From contig WPIO01000008.1 of the NCBI GenBank assembly GCA_009760855.2, positions 8,975,501 through 9,039,500 on the forward strand: a stretch of DNA of 64,000 nucleotides, given 5' to 3'. The DNA is from Cristatella mucedo (taxonomy: Eukaryota; Bryozoa; Phylactolaemata; Cristatellidae). Under the pieces are notes generated by a model. It was not told the origin of the DNA, ran no database searches, and worked only from the letters and a program-made list of their open reading frames with translations. Position numbers and translations under genes: made by a program. This document shows positions 33,712 to 48,800 of this stretch, piece by piece; within the stretch, counting starts at the first letter, position 1, and each line of letters begins with the position of its first letter.

Positions 33712-36700
33712 GTAAGGAAATTGAGCGACGATGCTTTGCCGCATTGGCTGTATTAGCTGTGGTAGGCTACGACGTCTGCTTGAGGCGGTGCTGAGAACGC
33801 CCACGTGGAGCTAGGCACTCCAGCTGCACAGTCGCACATCCTTAGCAACGATAGGTGTGCTTAACTGCACTTGCGATTATATAGACACAGACAGTGCAGT
33901 ACATATCCAAGTACCAGGTTATTAAAGAGCTCACACAGCACCTGACCCGAAGAAAGGTGAGCGGGAACTGGTGACTTCATGTGATTAGTAGTTCCAGCAA
34001 TAGGCCACGCGATTGCAGCCAGTAAGAAATTCTAGAATCTACCAATTCGGCGAAATTGTATGTCTCAGTTTTAATTAGATAATAACTAAAGACCGTCCGC
34101 GTGAGTAGTCTCAAATGTTTTGCAACCAGGACATTCGTTAAGTGTGATATCGCTGCGGCTTTCATGTAGCGAAATTTAAATTGTCTGGATTGGGACAGTC
34201 TTGTGGTGCCAAATTCTGATTAGGCTCCATCTTCAAATAGACTACAATAATAAATGAGGCGATTTATTACTAATTAGAGTGTATTAATGAGTCCTCACAG
34301 AAGTACCAACAGTGTGTACGGTATGCGGTGGTAAACGGCATACCGAAGTCTGGGCGGCGTCCAGCAAGTGCCCCGAATCACTTTTCAACTCACCCATCAG
34401 AAACTCTTCCATACCCTATTCGAAGAGCTTATTCCATGCCATTCGTCTTCAGATAAGCAGCTGCTCAAGACGCTTTAGACCAGTACAACTATAAACATTT
34501 CTTCATTACTAAAATGTATAAGCGATTGCCCCTCGGCGAGCCGCCAGTGAGCGAGTGCACCGGCAGCCGGCCGCTCTTGCAACCCTTTTAGCCTTATCTG
34601 TTAAAAACTGCGACCGTAGGCCCTGAAAAAGTCCAGGCAGTCGCAAAACAAACGTGCCTCACGTGAAAAAGCTCTGGCGACGCTTAAGCAACTAGTTGGT
34701 CGCTCTGCGGAAGTTCTTCTACGGAAGGCCCTCTCCGAAAGCGAAGCAGCTACCTAGAAGTTTCATCCACATTTTTAGGGCAGCTAAGGGAAGCCTTTCG
34801 GCTGGGGTAGCCTCCGGAAGGAATTCAACGTTGTAGGCCCAAGTCCAGAGTCATAGCGCCAAAAATTAGCGGAGAAGGCGTAACCCGCCGCTTGCCAGGC
34901 GACGTAGCACACGGCAGAGTGTGGACTCGGTGCGTTGCTGGTTGCGCAATAAGAAAGCCTCCTCACCTACAGGGTTCCGACTGTAGTCCTATCAATACTC
35001 AACGATATGTAGGGACCGCGAAAAGATGGCAAGCACATGAGGTATATTATCGAAGTCTATTTGAAGCCGCATATATACTTGCCAAAAAAACGCACGGACC
35101 TTGCCATATGCGCAGGACGCTAGTTCAGGAGGTATAGCTAGCAGAATGGTTCAGGCGCCCAGGCGGCTAAGCAGAAACTCCAAGCGCCGTGGACAACACT
35201 CTAAAGAGGACCCACGCGACATCCGGTAAAGTATTCTCCTTGCACACCCTCTCATCTCTCAGGTGGCAGCAGCGAACCACATGAGAAAGTACGAGCACAA
35301 GTCCGATGTCCGCCTCCAGCGTCTCGAGCCTTCCTGCCGAACACCCGACGTCGGAACTTCTGTCGCTGTCAGTGGGCGATGCGATTCCCTTGCCCGCCGC
35401 TAGCACGGCGACGGCCACACAGCGACCCAGTAGGTCGCCGTGTGGCCGTCCATCTTGCCCTCACTCTGCTTCTGCTGACGCTCCGGTGAATCGTCCAGGC
35501 TGCTGCATCTGGGCTGCTCCTCTGCTTCTGCCCCGATGACGCTTCGACTTCCGGTGGCAGAGGTCCGCTCGCTGTCACTAGGACTTCAGAATCTCTACCT
35601 GCTGATGTTTTCATACCATTAACTGGTTTGGGCTAAAACTCTCACCAAGGTAAAATCATAGTCCACGCGCAGACTTATCTGCGAAGCAACAAATCCCGTT
35701 GCCTTAAACCCTAAACTATAGTACCGCCGTCTGTAGGGGCTCGTGGGGGTGAGATGGCGGCGTGACGAAGAGGGAAGCCCCCACCAACGTTGTTGCGTTG
35801 TTGATGACGGTTGTATTGCATCGCATAACGGCAACACAAGCGATCGAACCTAAATACTGATGCAGTAGCCGTCGTGCGTGCTGCTCCGGAGCACGTGGTG
35901 ATAAGAGAGAAGAGAGTAGATAACGTTTGTACAGGCCGATGCACAGGCAGAAAGTGAATTCCGTGGCAAGGAGCACGTCACGTGCCGGCAAGGAACGCGC
36001 CCGTTGGGCGGACGGAACGTGGGCTGGGGGCGGAACTACGTGACGGCGAAGACACACCTCCAAACGTCCACCGCCTTAGAGCGAAGCCATAGACCGCCCT
36101 GCCGGAAATCTAAACCGTAAGCAAGCCATTAACCTGCTCTAAAGCTGCTGCGCCAACCGAAAAAATCACAAACTTGTCTTCACCGCTTATGAGCTAAGCC
36201 ATGAACCACCCTGCGATAAACCTAATCTTAAACTGTATTTATCCCTAAACTGCTTCTCTCTGACAAAACCTTATCCCTAAATCGGCCAAACCACCTTGCC
36301 GTCGCTCGTCTCAAAATTTATCGTGTAACACACGCGCGTCTATATATGTGCTGCAGAGTTGCGGCTCTGTTACTCGAGGCCAGATTCCGAGTCTGCCCAA
36401 CCAAGCTAATTTGGCAATAGTCGGCTCAGCGTGGCCCTCCTTGCAAGCCGCCGCGTACGTTTTCTGTGGCCCTGGCTCACCATGCCAGAATGCTGCTGCA
36501 GCTCTCGTGGGCGAACAGAGGCGTGCATGCGAGCGTCACTCGGTGACTCAGCGCGGCGCGTGACTGGTTGGTTGCTCTTACGGGGAAATATTTCCTCTAG
36601 GCTCTTCGGTGCCTATTGCCTCTCTGCGAATGTACGGATTGCGTCTCTGTCTGTCTGTCTGTCTCTGTCTCTGTCTCTCTCTCTCTATCTCTCTCTTTCT

Positions 36701-36762
36701 CTCTGTCTCTCTGTCTCTCTGTCTCGCTGTCTCTCTGTCTCTCTGTCTGTCTGTCTGTCTGC

Positions 36763-36794
<32 letters not shown>

Positions 36795-36795
36795 A

Positions 36796-36838
<43 letters not shown>

Positions 36839-39800
36839 GTCTGTCTCTCTATATGTCTCTCTATCTCTGTCTCTCTCTCTCGGTTTCAATCTTCACGTTT
36901 ACCAGCATCGCTAGTTAGTCTGTGTGAAGTCCTAGAGGGGCAGCGCCTCCTCCGAAATGCTGCCCTCAGCTTGCCAATTTAAATCTGGCAACTGCGGACT
37001 CTCTCTCCTTCATGCGAGGCATTGTTATACCATCTCGCTTTCCGACTAATTTTTTGTAGACCCAAATTACAGTATATCATGGCAGTACAACTCCACGAGC
37101 ATAACTTTTACGCTCATGGCAAACGCTTCCGGATGGATCGGTTTTGGATTCTCGCCTAACGGAGCTATGGCTGGCTCAGACGTGGTGATCGCCTTCGTTA
37201 ACAGCAATGGATCCGTAGTCCTACAAGTGAGTCGATGAAGGCACGCACACCTGAGGTTGCAGATATAGGCAATGAAATAAACTTTGCAATCTCGCTGTGA
37301 GACAAATTGCTTTCTTCCAAGCGCAGAGTCAACTGGGTAACTGCGTGTCAAATAGCATCTTGGCAGACACATTTTTTCGGCGATTTGAAAGTGCGAACAC
37401 ATATTAGTATTTTAATGTGAATGAGGTTTGCTAAATATTATTTAATTGTGACCATTTGTTAATATGCAATTAATGATTGACAGCAGTGCTTAGAAGGCTT
37501 TCATTGTATATTCATGAAGTAATTAGAAATAAAATAACATCCCAAAACCGGGCATAACGGAAAAGACCCTGAAATACTTCTCTCTCTTTTAAATCCTGAG
37601 ATAAATCAACACTTATGGAGTAGTTGCAAATTTTGCATATCGCTCACTCAATTTAAAACTATGTGCAGTCCTCTCGAACCAGTATTTTATATCTCAAGTT
37701 TCAAATCCCTCCAACAGCAACTTTCATTTCTATGCCGAGAATAATAATAATAATACACTTGGCAAAGCGCCCTCAGAGAACTAAATCTCTTTCTAGCTGC
37801 TTTACATTTGCTGCACAGGAAGCTCGTTCAAATGGTTAGTGATAGCATGCTCAATAAACAACAAGATTAGCATGGTTAGGGGTGACATGCACAGGGTCAG
37901 CATGCAAGTGTGGTTAGTGGCAGCATGCACTGTTTCAGCACTCATAAGCACATACAGGACGAATCACAGGGACCCAATAAATGCTGTCATAAATGGGTGT
38001 GTTTTTTGGTTCTTTTTAAATGTGGTCAAGTCAGGGATGTCATGAAGCAAGTTGGAAGTGAGTTCCAGGCTTTGGGAGCATACGAATAAGATGCATGGTC
38101 TCCAAAGGATTTAAAGTTTACGAGATATAGGTAAACAGTTAGATTACAAAAAGCGGATGGTACGAAGCTTGGCCTGATTGGGGAGTAGAGAAGCAGATTT
38201 CCCTGTGCTTAAATCCCTCACAGCCTTCCAGGAGTCAAACTCTCAAGCTCTCTGGCTGCATATGTTGCGAAAGTCCGCACTTGGATGTCAGCAAACGTTT
38301 GAGGTTCAACAAAAGAAAAAAGATCTGAAGAACTAAGGAAAACGAGAGAAAAACTTACCAGTTGTTTACCAACATAGTCTACCTACAACATCTGCATGAG
38401 ATCTGGGTGACCCTTTTCAAAGTGACCTTTCACTCGACGACGTTATCAGCCTCACAGTACATTCTAAGTAGTTTCAGCTATTTACCATTGCAATACTTTG
38501 GCCTTCTTACACAGGGAAACTACTTGTTAGTTTATCCATGCATTTTTGGCATCCCGTCGTGACTTCTGCAAGTTTCAGATTGCATATCTTCCGGCCAATG
38601 CAATCAGGTATTTACAGTTGGTGTAAAATCCTTCAACTAGGCTTGGCAGTCGGCTGTGTGGCAACAGCTACAGGAAATCTTTTCTCACCGACCCACACAC
38701 GCTTCCAATCCAGATGAGCATCGACTTCTGGGTTTTGTCACTCAAGTTTTTCTTCCTTTACTCTCTTGCTCCAGCTGTCCTGTAGGAGTTACTCCCCAAT
38801 CAGGCAATGCATCATACAGCCAGTAATTTAGCTGTACCTCAAACAAATATTAAATACTTTGGATACCGTGCTTTCAGTTTGCATTCCAACAAGGTCTATA
38901 ACTCAATAACGACTAGGTCACGACACCTCTTGACTAGGCGGAATTGGAAAAAGCAAAAAGTATTCCTCGCGGTATCCGATGGTCCTTGAGAAATTTACAT
39001 AAGTTTGGTAATGAGTTCTGACCCCGACCACTTTATCACTTAGCGTTCTGACATGCCTCCTTAACAGAATTCTCAAAGTGCCTGCAAGTAGATTTAGTTC
39101 TCGAAGGGCATTATAGAAGTCTTATCAATATTTAGCCGCTCGTAAAGCTCATGAGCGCCTCATAAGAATTCCATTGGCAGCCATGGTAGACCCGTTGGGC
39201 TTAAGGCTGAGCTTTGCTGGAGATAGGGGAATTCCCTGTGCTGATGCAGCGGTGCAACAATTCCCATTCACCGGCATTTTAAATTAAGCTCACAGGGCCT
39301 CATTTGCGTGCGTTTTGTAGTGAGCCCCTATTAATTTTTACGAATACAGCTGTCAAGTATGGTGAGCCGCGATGGCACACTAGGTAAGGCGGTTGCTTTC
39401 ACGACCTCGGTCCCGAGGTCGTGGGTTCGATTCCTGCGGCGGGCGATTCTGTATCGCTACTCCAAACGGTGGTGATAGCCGTACAGGCTCTTCTGTCGCT
39501 ATACAAAACGAGGCTGTTTAATCAGCTAGGATTTATTTATTTATTTAAGTATAGAGGTAGAGGATCGAGCTGGTTTGGTCTAGCGGTTAAGGTGCTGGCC
39601 CGACCTAGGTCTGACTGAGGTCGTGGGCTCGAGCCCCGAGGCATATACTGAGACTTCTCTTTAAACTCCACAATTCCATGGTGTCAAAGTTTAATTAATG
39701 AAAAAAAGTAGCTTTCTTTATTACTAGCAGCCAGCTGGTCGTATGTTTTTTGTTGCAGACCTTCTACAATAATAATAATTGCTAAAAAATAGTTATGACA

Positions 39801-42800
39801 ACAAGTCAATTACATCATTTTCTATGCCACCTACAAGTGCTAGAAGTGAACACATCAGCCATACGGATTAAAAATAATCTTTGATGGACTAGTTTCATGA
39901 ATCTTATCTAATAAATTAATACAAATAATACAAAACTAATAACCACAAAACTAATACAAAATACAGAAAGACTAGAGTTCTCAAGAATTTTGTTTCCTAT
40001 TTAGAACCGACTATCACCTTTGGCATAACACTCGCAGACTGTTGCTGCTGTTTCAGGTGTGTACAAAGCCTATGGAAACCTTGTCTTCACCCTGATAATG
40101 GCACTCACAATAGCAAAAGACCCCGGATTATGTGACCCAAAATTGGTTTATCAATGTATTAAATGATATCAAAAATTGCCCACTGGATACAGGTAGAATC
40201 AAAATTAATAATACTAGAAGAATATGTGAGCTCTAAATATTGCCAACACCACACTAGTAACCGCATAATTTTTGTAAATCAAATGGCCTTATGTTCACAA
40301 GAACGATAGTAAGATTTTTCAATCCAGAATTGTGTGTAAACGCCATCTAACTAAAGCTTAATATACCGAGCATAAAGCCTGAGCCATCAATCATGATACG
40401 TTCAGCTCGGTGAGCCGTGATGGCGCACTAGGTAAGGCGGTTGCTTTCATTACCTCGGTCCCGAGGTCGTGGGTTCGATTCCTGTGGTGGGCGACCCTTT
40501 ATCGCCACTGCAAGCGGTGGTGATAGCCGTCAGGGCTCTTCTGTCGCTATACAAAAAGAGGCTGTTTAAGAAGCTGGAATTTTTTTCAAAGTTCGGAATG
40601 CATTTTATTCAGGAAAAGTTAAAAATTCAAATTATACCCATGATACTTATCGTAACGACTGCAAGAACTTTAGCAATATGCCATCGTTTCTAAGTGCCAT
40701 GATTTGTGCATTATATTTAAAAAAAGTGCTATACCATCAGCAGCCTAGTTGATTTTAAATGGCACTCGACGGAAAAATAAAAAAGGTATATCTGATATAT
40801 TTGACTCCGTACTCTGAGATTTGCTTGTGAATGCAACTATGGTCTATGCCCTAAAAAAATCATAATTTATGTCCTTATCGTTTTCACTCTCCAAAATCTT
40901 GCTGTTGCAGGATTTTAAGACTCTACACAACTTCTACTAATAAAAAACGGTACAATATAATTCCATTTTCAATGGCTAACAAGATTTCTACAATCAATTA
41001 TGCATTAATTATTACATCCTTTTTTAACAGGTTGCAGCTTTAGTTTGCAGGCTTAGTTAATTCCGCAATTACGATAATTAGGCTTATTAGCCAGAAGCTG
41101 AGGTGTGATCACTTTCATTTTAGGACAGACACGCCACTGGTGAACTTCTTCCAATGATGGACGCAATCCAAAATTATGCACTGCTCTCGGGTCAGAGGTC
41201 TAACGGACAGCTGACTGTTACGTTCACTCGCCTTTTGGATACTTGTGACAGTGAGGATGCTGTCATTACGGTAAGCTGATCGAGGTCATGGTGCAGAAAA
41301 TCTCGATTGTATTCGGAACACTCTATGCTAATAAACTGAAATATCTTCCGTAGCAGCTTGAGCCGACTATTACTGAGCTCACTTAAACTCTATAACCTTA
41401 GCTTGGGGTACTGTACAAGTATGCAGGTGTGAACAAATTTGTGTGAGCATGTGCTGTGGCAAATTTTTATTAAGGAGTTGGCAAACTTTAAACGATTGTT
41501 TTTGTCTAGAGGTTTACGAGCTTGCCGCCTACCGCAATCGTTAGATCGTTTCTGCCTTTTTGTGATTTGACTATTGGAGCATCCGGCTTAAATGCAATCA
41601 GTCTCTAGCTCATGATTTGGTGCATGATAAGATAATTAGCTTGAATTAGGATACAAATTAAATGTCTATATAAGGTAAATTACAAAAGCAAATATGCGAT
41701 TCGCCTAAGCGTGCCTGATAGCGTAGTTAACTCCGTAGTTAACTCCATAGTTAGTTCCGTCTCAGATCACAACTCAGCACCAAATTGCCGCTTAAAAGAA
41801 GCACTCCATTTTTTTTACACGTGACGCAAGTGCACCGTTGACGGAATTTCTTGCTTTAATGACTAGAGATATTGGGATTTGTTTTTAATTCATGCCTATA
41901 AAATAGTAATTTGCCTAGGCTGGTCAAAGAGGAAATTAAAATGTCCAATAATTGAGCAAGTGACGTAGATTTAAACCCTTGCTTAGCAATACAGTTGGCT
42001 CAGCGTATAAGAATATAGGATGTCGAAATACACCGCTTGTAAGAATAGTAGTTTTGCACCCCAGATTTACTCTAGCTATTGTCTCACTCTGCGTGTGAGA
42101 ATACTCCACCTATAAGGAAGGCCATTTGCGGGCCCTAGCGTATTCTTGTACGTGGAGTTAACTGTATTTGAGTTGCCACGTTGAATTGCCACCATATTCA
42201 CTATTTTCATCCGTTATCATGCACGGGCAAATAAACTAGTAACGACATATTTTTTCTGGGAATACTTTTTTATCCTCTAAATATCGCTCAGCAATGAATT
42301 TTCTGCATTGATGATCCGGAGCAAGCAGAAAAGACAGGTGGCAACGCAGAATATCATCACATAAGAACGTATTAAAATGCATTTATGTATGTTTTCTTTG
42401 CCTGTATTGACTTGGAGAGAAAATTAGTCTCAAAGACCACTTATTATGAAGACACAGCTAATTCTTTGAAGCACAAGTAATAGTACCAACCAATAGTCAG
42501 CAGTAGCATAAGCAAAGCACTCAACAACAGACTTTATCCAGAGAAAAATATCTCTTATCTCTCAAAAGAGAGCCGTGAGTGACTCCCAGGAATGTTGAAA
42601 ATATGGTGACACAGTGCCGACAAAGATTGTATTGGACAACACTTATCAAGATTTGAGTTTGCTGTAAACAAGAGCAGGACCATCATAATAGTGAATGTTT
42701 ATATTTTAGTCAGAACATTCCTTGGTATGATGCACTTTTAAAATTGGTTGGTCAATCGCTTTTGGTAACCATAGCTAACAATATTCTACAGCACACAAAC

Positions 42801-45302
42801 TTATGAAAGCTTATAGAAAGCCTTTACGAAACTGAACTCGCAGAATATCACTTTCTTCTCAATAAGTAAAAGAATGTGAATGCTCTTTCCATACTAAAAA
42901 AATTGAACTATAGTTTATTGAAGCATTGGTTAAAAGTGTCATCGGATTAGCATAGGAGACTCTAGTGCTTAGGATCTCCAAAATGACCCCTTTTTAATGG
43001 GATTTCAATATGATCAAAGAGTAGGTCGAAGTTAGCAAAACCAATGTTCATTAAGCTAGATCATATTGCCGACTTTGGCCCCAACTCCAAGAAGATCGTT
43101 ATTTTCAAGATCAAACCTGCAGAAAAGCTTGCCAAACTTTGACGTTTGAACAATTTGCTCAGGCAAACGTTGGGTGGCGAAGTTGCTGCTCTGTAACGCC
43201 TAGGCTGTCCTCTCGAACTTGAAGCTCTCTCTTAACTCCGTGGTTTGAGACCTCGACGCACCAACGCCATCTCAGTGAAAGTAAATAATCAAGAACTGAA
43301 AACCTGTATTTAAACTCAGTGTGACAGCTTATATAAATGTATACCATAGCCTTTGGCAATTGGTCGTAGCCTCTAGAAATTTGCTGGCACTCCACGATCC
43401 CGGTAGGTCGTGGGTTTGAGTCCTAAAACAGTCAATTGTGGGCTTCCCGTAGTGAGTGGAATTAATTGCTACCAAGGCTCACGTATTTCAGTGTCAATGA
43501 AGGTGCTCAATAGGATATCATTTACTTTTTTGCACTGAAGTCTTTAATCGTATTTTCTTGGGACTTCAGCGTGGTTATCCTTCTATTACCGAAATTAAAG
43601 CAAGGTATGCTGTCCAGTGAGTGCAAGAGTTCTATTAAGTTATCATTGACAGGAGCTGGGGGAATTGTATTCTGAAATGAATCTTTAGTGGGCACAGAAG
43701 CGCTTGACAATCGCGCATTATAAATCAGGTCAAGCAAGATGTTTGGTCAGCATCTGTGACACTGCACCAGCTTTGAAAAATTACTATTTCACAATTTGAT
43801 GTTTGGAAAATCCATCCGCTATCATTACCAATCCCAGAAAGATATTCATCTGGTCAACAAGTTACACAAAACAATCTACTCGTCGTCGTGCCATGCATAT
43901 ATTATCATAAATATTCGTTATAGTGGACACTGGCATGTGCATTCAAGATAATTGACACGGCCTTGCTTGCACATGTTATACAAGAACGCAAATATATGCA
44001 CATGAAAGTGCAAATATCTACTGGTGTGTATTCCATTTAAATCTATTATATCTCTGGCTGTATAATTTTACAGTGATAACGATGCAATTAGTACTTACTT
44101 AAACTGTTGGGAGTGAGCTTTCTAATTCATCGTTGATTTTATCATCACATTTCATATACCCTATGCATCAAATTGGAAACATTTCTGAAACAGGAGAATA
44201 TTATTGCTAAGCTGAGAGACGGAGTCGTGCAGAAACACACCAAGCAGGCAATAGACCATATTGTCACAATATTAGTTAATTTATTCAATGTTTGTGCGAA
44301 ATCTATGTGACAGTACTCTTCAAAGTGAAATTTTGAATTTCGATACTGATATATTTCACGGTATTTTACCTTTGTCGGTGTCAACTTTCCTTTACGAGTG
44401 AATGTCGTAGGCCTATCAATCTCTATATGCTGATAAGTCTACTAATTGACGAGAAAAGATGAACAATTACTCTACTTATAAGTGCCATTTTGCTCATTCT
44501 TTTCATTTTATCTTAAAATCTGTCAACATTGTTTTATTAAAGTGGCACATACACTTAGCAGGTTGGTATGTTTATTAAACCAGTATAATTCCAGCTAAAA
44601 TTTTGCCTTTGCACTGGAATCACTATCAAGAGCTAAAAGCAACACAAAACTGAGCGAGGTAATCGAACAGCTTTACCTTCTGCAAGAATCTAAGGTAATG
44701 CATTTGTACGTACCAGGAGATACATTCTGTTCAGGTATAACCAAAATTTAAAAAAGTTCAGGATAAACCATACTTTGCACGTTATTCATTACCCTACTCG
44801 GTAGACATATAAATCTGTCCATTAATGATTTACATTTTGACGTAGGATGAAGTAATCTTTTCTCGCCACTGACTCAATATACCATATATATGCATGTAAA
44901 GGCAGTCAGCAACTCGTAGGCGTGGTCCCCAATCAAAAGAAATATTTTGAAGCTTGATATGGATTCGATTTCTCGTCCCAGGCTATATCAAAGGTAATGT
45001 CGTATCTCGACAGCTCATTTTAATCTAATATGCTAAAGGGAAGGTGAAGCTATAAGAGCCTATATTGAGGGTCAAAGGAATTTCAGACCCGATCGCCTAT
45101 TAATATGAGCTGAGGACCGTTGGCAAGGATGCCACTGGAGGTCACGGGATCATCCACAGCTCGAGGCGAAGCTCTTCATCAGCAACGAATCTCATGACGG
45201 TCGTAAATCTCAGATGGTCAACGGCTATTCTGTATTTTTAAATTATATGCTCGTATCTGCAATTATATGTATATACATATATATATATATATATATGCGT
45301 GT

Positions 45303-45341
<39 letters not shown>

Positions 45342-45761
45342 ACTCTTTCTGAAGCATTTAATAGGAGCATTTATCAAAGTTGCTGTAAGGCAACGTCTTT
45401 TTTATCAATGCCAATGTAAAAAGACATACCTTGTGACTCATTCAAAAAGTGACCTTCCAAACCGGCATCCGTGAACTACCTTGCTTACAACTAGCATACC
45501 CCAAACATTCGCCCTCAAGTCGGGGTCCTTATGGATCTCCTCCGATTGTGGTAGACCTTCAAGGAGCCGGTAAATAACTTGATCTTAGTTTATGCGACAG
45601 ATGTCAACAGGACGATTGAACCTTTGCTTGTAGTACCGCCGAAGATTTCTTAAAACTTCATATTAGCAACTGTTCTCCGATGCACCAATTTCCTAAAAGA
45701 ACGGTGCCCGATATGAGCTCAAGTGATTTCAAAGCTATCCTATATATATATAAATAAATAA

Positions 45762-45831
<70 letters not shown>

Positions 45832-48800
45832 ATATAAATAAATAAATATATATATATATATATTTTTTTTTTTTTACCCTGAGAATACTTCTCTCCGGAC
45901 GAAAATAATGCAACTTGTAATTTTTAAGTGATTTTTCTTCTCAGTATAATTCCATATTGGTCAAATGATAGTGACAAAACTTGATTTTTTCTTTTTTCTA
46001 CTGCAATCAGAAATTGTCAAAGAATGTAAGTACAAAGTTAGGCGCAGCAGAATCTATTAAAAATTTCGACGGTATTCACCCAAGGTGCTGAGCTATCTTG
46101 CAAGAGTGGAACAAATTTACCGAGCAAATCGTTCAAGCAAGTGATGAAGCGATTGGTTCTTCATCGTGAATCACCCGGTTAGAATTGAAAACAATTAAAT
46201 TCCATACCTATTTTAGTCCACTGAGCGGTACTTCCACTCTTTTCGTTCGACAGTATTTTCTAAATCCGACGAAGCTACATATGTCATCTCGTATGGCTTG
46301 CTGCTGAGAGCGTTGTATTTATAAAGATACTTTGATTTAGCTCCGTTCTTTCCTTCTTCTTTTCCTAGTTCCTGGACAATCGACGCATACAGTGGTCGTA
46401 ATTGCGATACGGTCGAGCTCTCGGTTCAAGGCCAAGTTGGATCAAGGCCAAGGTCTTCTTACTCGCTTCTCTTTCCTTCTTCTTCTGTCGATGATGGGAA
46501 GCCCAACCCGCACGTTGTAAAATTCCTACGTAATGAGATGCACAATGAAAGCTTGTACTACATTCACTAATCTTCTGCATCTTCAGAACATCAGATCTAG
46601 ATGTCATGTTCCAAAAAAGCTTTACTTGATGGCCACATCAGCTCAACGTTCAAGTATTTGCACTGTCAGCTAAATGAATGTGCAAAATGTTTTAGTTGGC
46701 CCGTGCGCCTTCTCAACTCATCTAGACTTCGGTAACTAACTTATCACAGCTATTCCGGCTCGTGATAAAACGCACATACAACGTACACAACTATTCAGCC
46801 AGGCTGATCACAAGTGAACTTTACAATCGCCATATTCCAGACACCAGTTCCAGCTGACCTCTGCTGGCTCTTCATTAGTTGAAGAATGGTTTCAAGAAAT
46901 TAATGCATACTTTTTCAATTTTCCTAATGATACTGCTTTGGCCTAAATATTTATTATATTTTCTAATTAGGCTCTCCAGCATACGGCAGGTTCTTCTGAT
47001 TTAAGTCTTTTAGCTTAGCCTTTGAGCAGTCTCAAATCTGTAGGGGGTGGTGCCTTTAGCCTGAATGCTCCCAAAGCCTAGAATTACCAAATCGTCTCAC
47101 AACATCATCAAACTTGACTATTTGGGAAAACAGGTTAATTGTGTGCCATGTTTCTCATAGTATTTACCAGGTTCCAGTAGTGAATGGTCATTTGTGGGAT
47201 TCTGCTCACTGGAGTTGTTCATATGATCACTATCCAGCTGAAAGATTTCTCGTGAAACACTTTTTAAGTGCATATAAAGAGATTCGATTCCCTCAGACTC
47301 TGTAAAATGTTTTATTATTTCCGTTACAATAATCTATATGTTTTCTGGTATTATGAGCAGGTCATGCGTGCTAGCACTTCTAAAAAATGGCATACATTAT
47401 TCCTTACGTAAACTTAGCAAGCTGCATTGGCAATATTAGTACTCGAGGTATAATAAAGTGAGCTACTCAGTGAGAGTCGGAAAGCTTGTACAGCTGCTTT
47501 AGGTTTGGAGTTTCGAACATGTGGTATGTCCATTGAGATTTTAGAAAAATACTGTTCCTGTTACAGCCTTATACGACCAAAGTCATCTACTCGTACGGTG
47601 ATTTAGATGCGACAGGCACGCCTACGTATCACGGGCCTGTACACCGCGGTGCCTACAGCATGCTCTTGCTCAATGCAGAGCCAGCTCAAGCTAACGACAC
47701 AGGCGTGTTTTATATAGACCCTGTGCCACAACTGGTAAGCGATCGCAAATATGCGATTAGGGTTTTTCTTTTGACTGTCTTAGTGTGTATTGTGTTTCAA
47801 ATTTACACTGTAGGTAACAGTGCCTGCTAGTCCAACGACCACGTACTGGTGCTCGCTAGTGAAACTGCCCACCACACAGAACAAGAGCCATATAATCGGG
47901 GTAAGTTTACACTGACATTGCTCGTCTGGACTGGTTGACCCTCGCCACTACTACAATCTACGCTCAAAGCAAACATCTTCGCTTGTTGACCGTCGCCACG
48001 ACTAAAATCTATGCTCAAAGCACACATCTTCACAATTTGAAGTGTTGCACTGCAAGTATGTGTCACTTCCATTTGAACTTGACAGATGATGGCTGTCTAT
48101 TAATTGTAAAGAAAGAGACGGTATGCAATTTACAAACTGATACAACTTAAGAGCTTCTGTCAGCGAGATTTGAACATGTAATAGCAGTAGTAGCTTCGAG
48201 GTAAAGTGGTCTACTGCCCTCACTCTAGATGTCTCTAGTATTAAACAAAAAGATGGTAGAAGTCTCAACTATACTGGAAAATCCCAGAAATCGTCGCAGT
48301 TTGAACCCATCAAATTGCATTGCTTAATGACCAATAAATACTGAAAATGAAACATATATTGTAAGTGTGTGATGCGTCTCAAAGTGCAGAGCAAGAACAG
48401 AAGGTAACTTGCCGACTAAAGCTCTTTTTATCTCTCGTAGTGAGCTTGATAGTAATGGTGGCGTAGGAAGTAACTCAAGCATCCCATCCTTATTGCCGGC
48501 CAAACTTTCAAAGTTGCATGCTCTTGTAGAACTCAAAACAATATTTAAATTACAGAGTGCTGCCGTTAAGTAAATTCTGAAACGTGTTTAGCACGATGCC
48601 ACAGTTTCTTGTGATGTGAGCTGTCATTTTAGTGAGGATTTCCAATATTCTAGGGAAGAGTCACGTGCGTCAGTCACAAAGGCTGCAACATGCATGCCGC
48701 GTTCTAGCAACTGAAATTAGAATTTGGGCTTGAGCTAGGCCATGTAAAATTTAGATCCACGTTAACAAATCAGCTGAGAAAAATGCTCCGGTCGCAGTCA

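Noticed and set aside
36431-36982. Leu/Ser/Cys-rich frames and an Arg/Asp/Glu-rich frame on the opposite strand
   Set aside because: They are translations of the TCTG/TC microsatellite in monooxygenase intron 1.
37067-37402. 111-codon minus-strand frame
   Set aside because: It lies opposite the DOMON exon (37060-37226), which is supported by family conservation and splice sites.
39415-39440. Possible true tRNA gene around a perfect box B
   Set aside because: Acceptor and anticodon stems do not pair, and the same head recurs with a SINE body at three other places.
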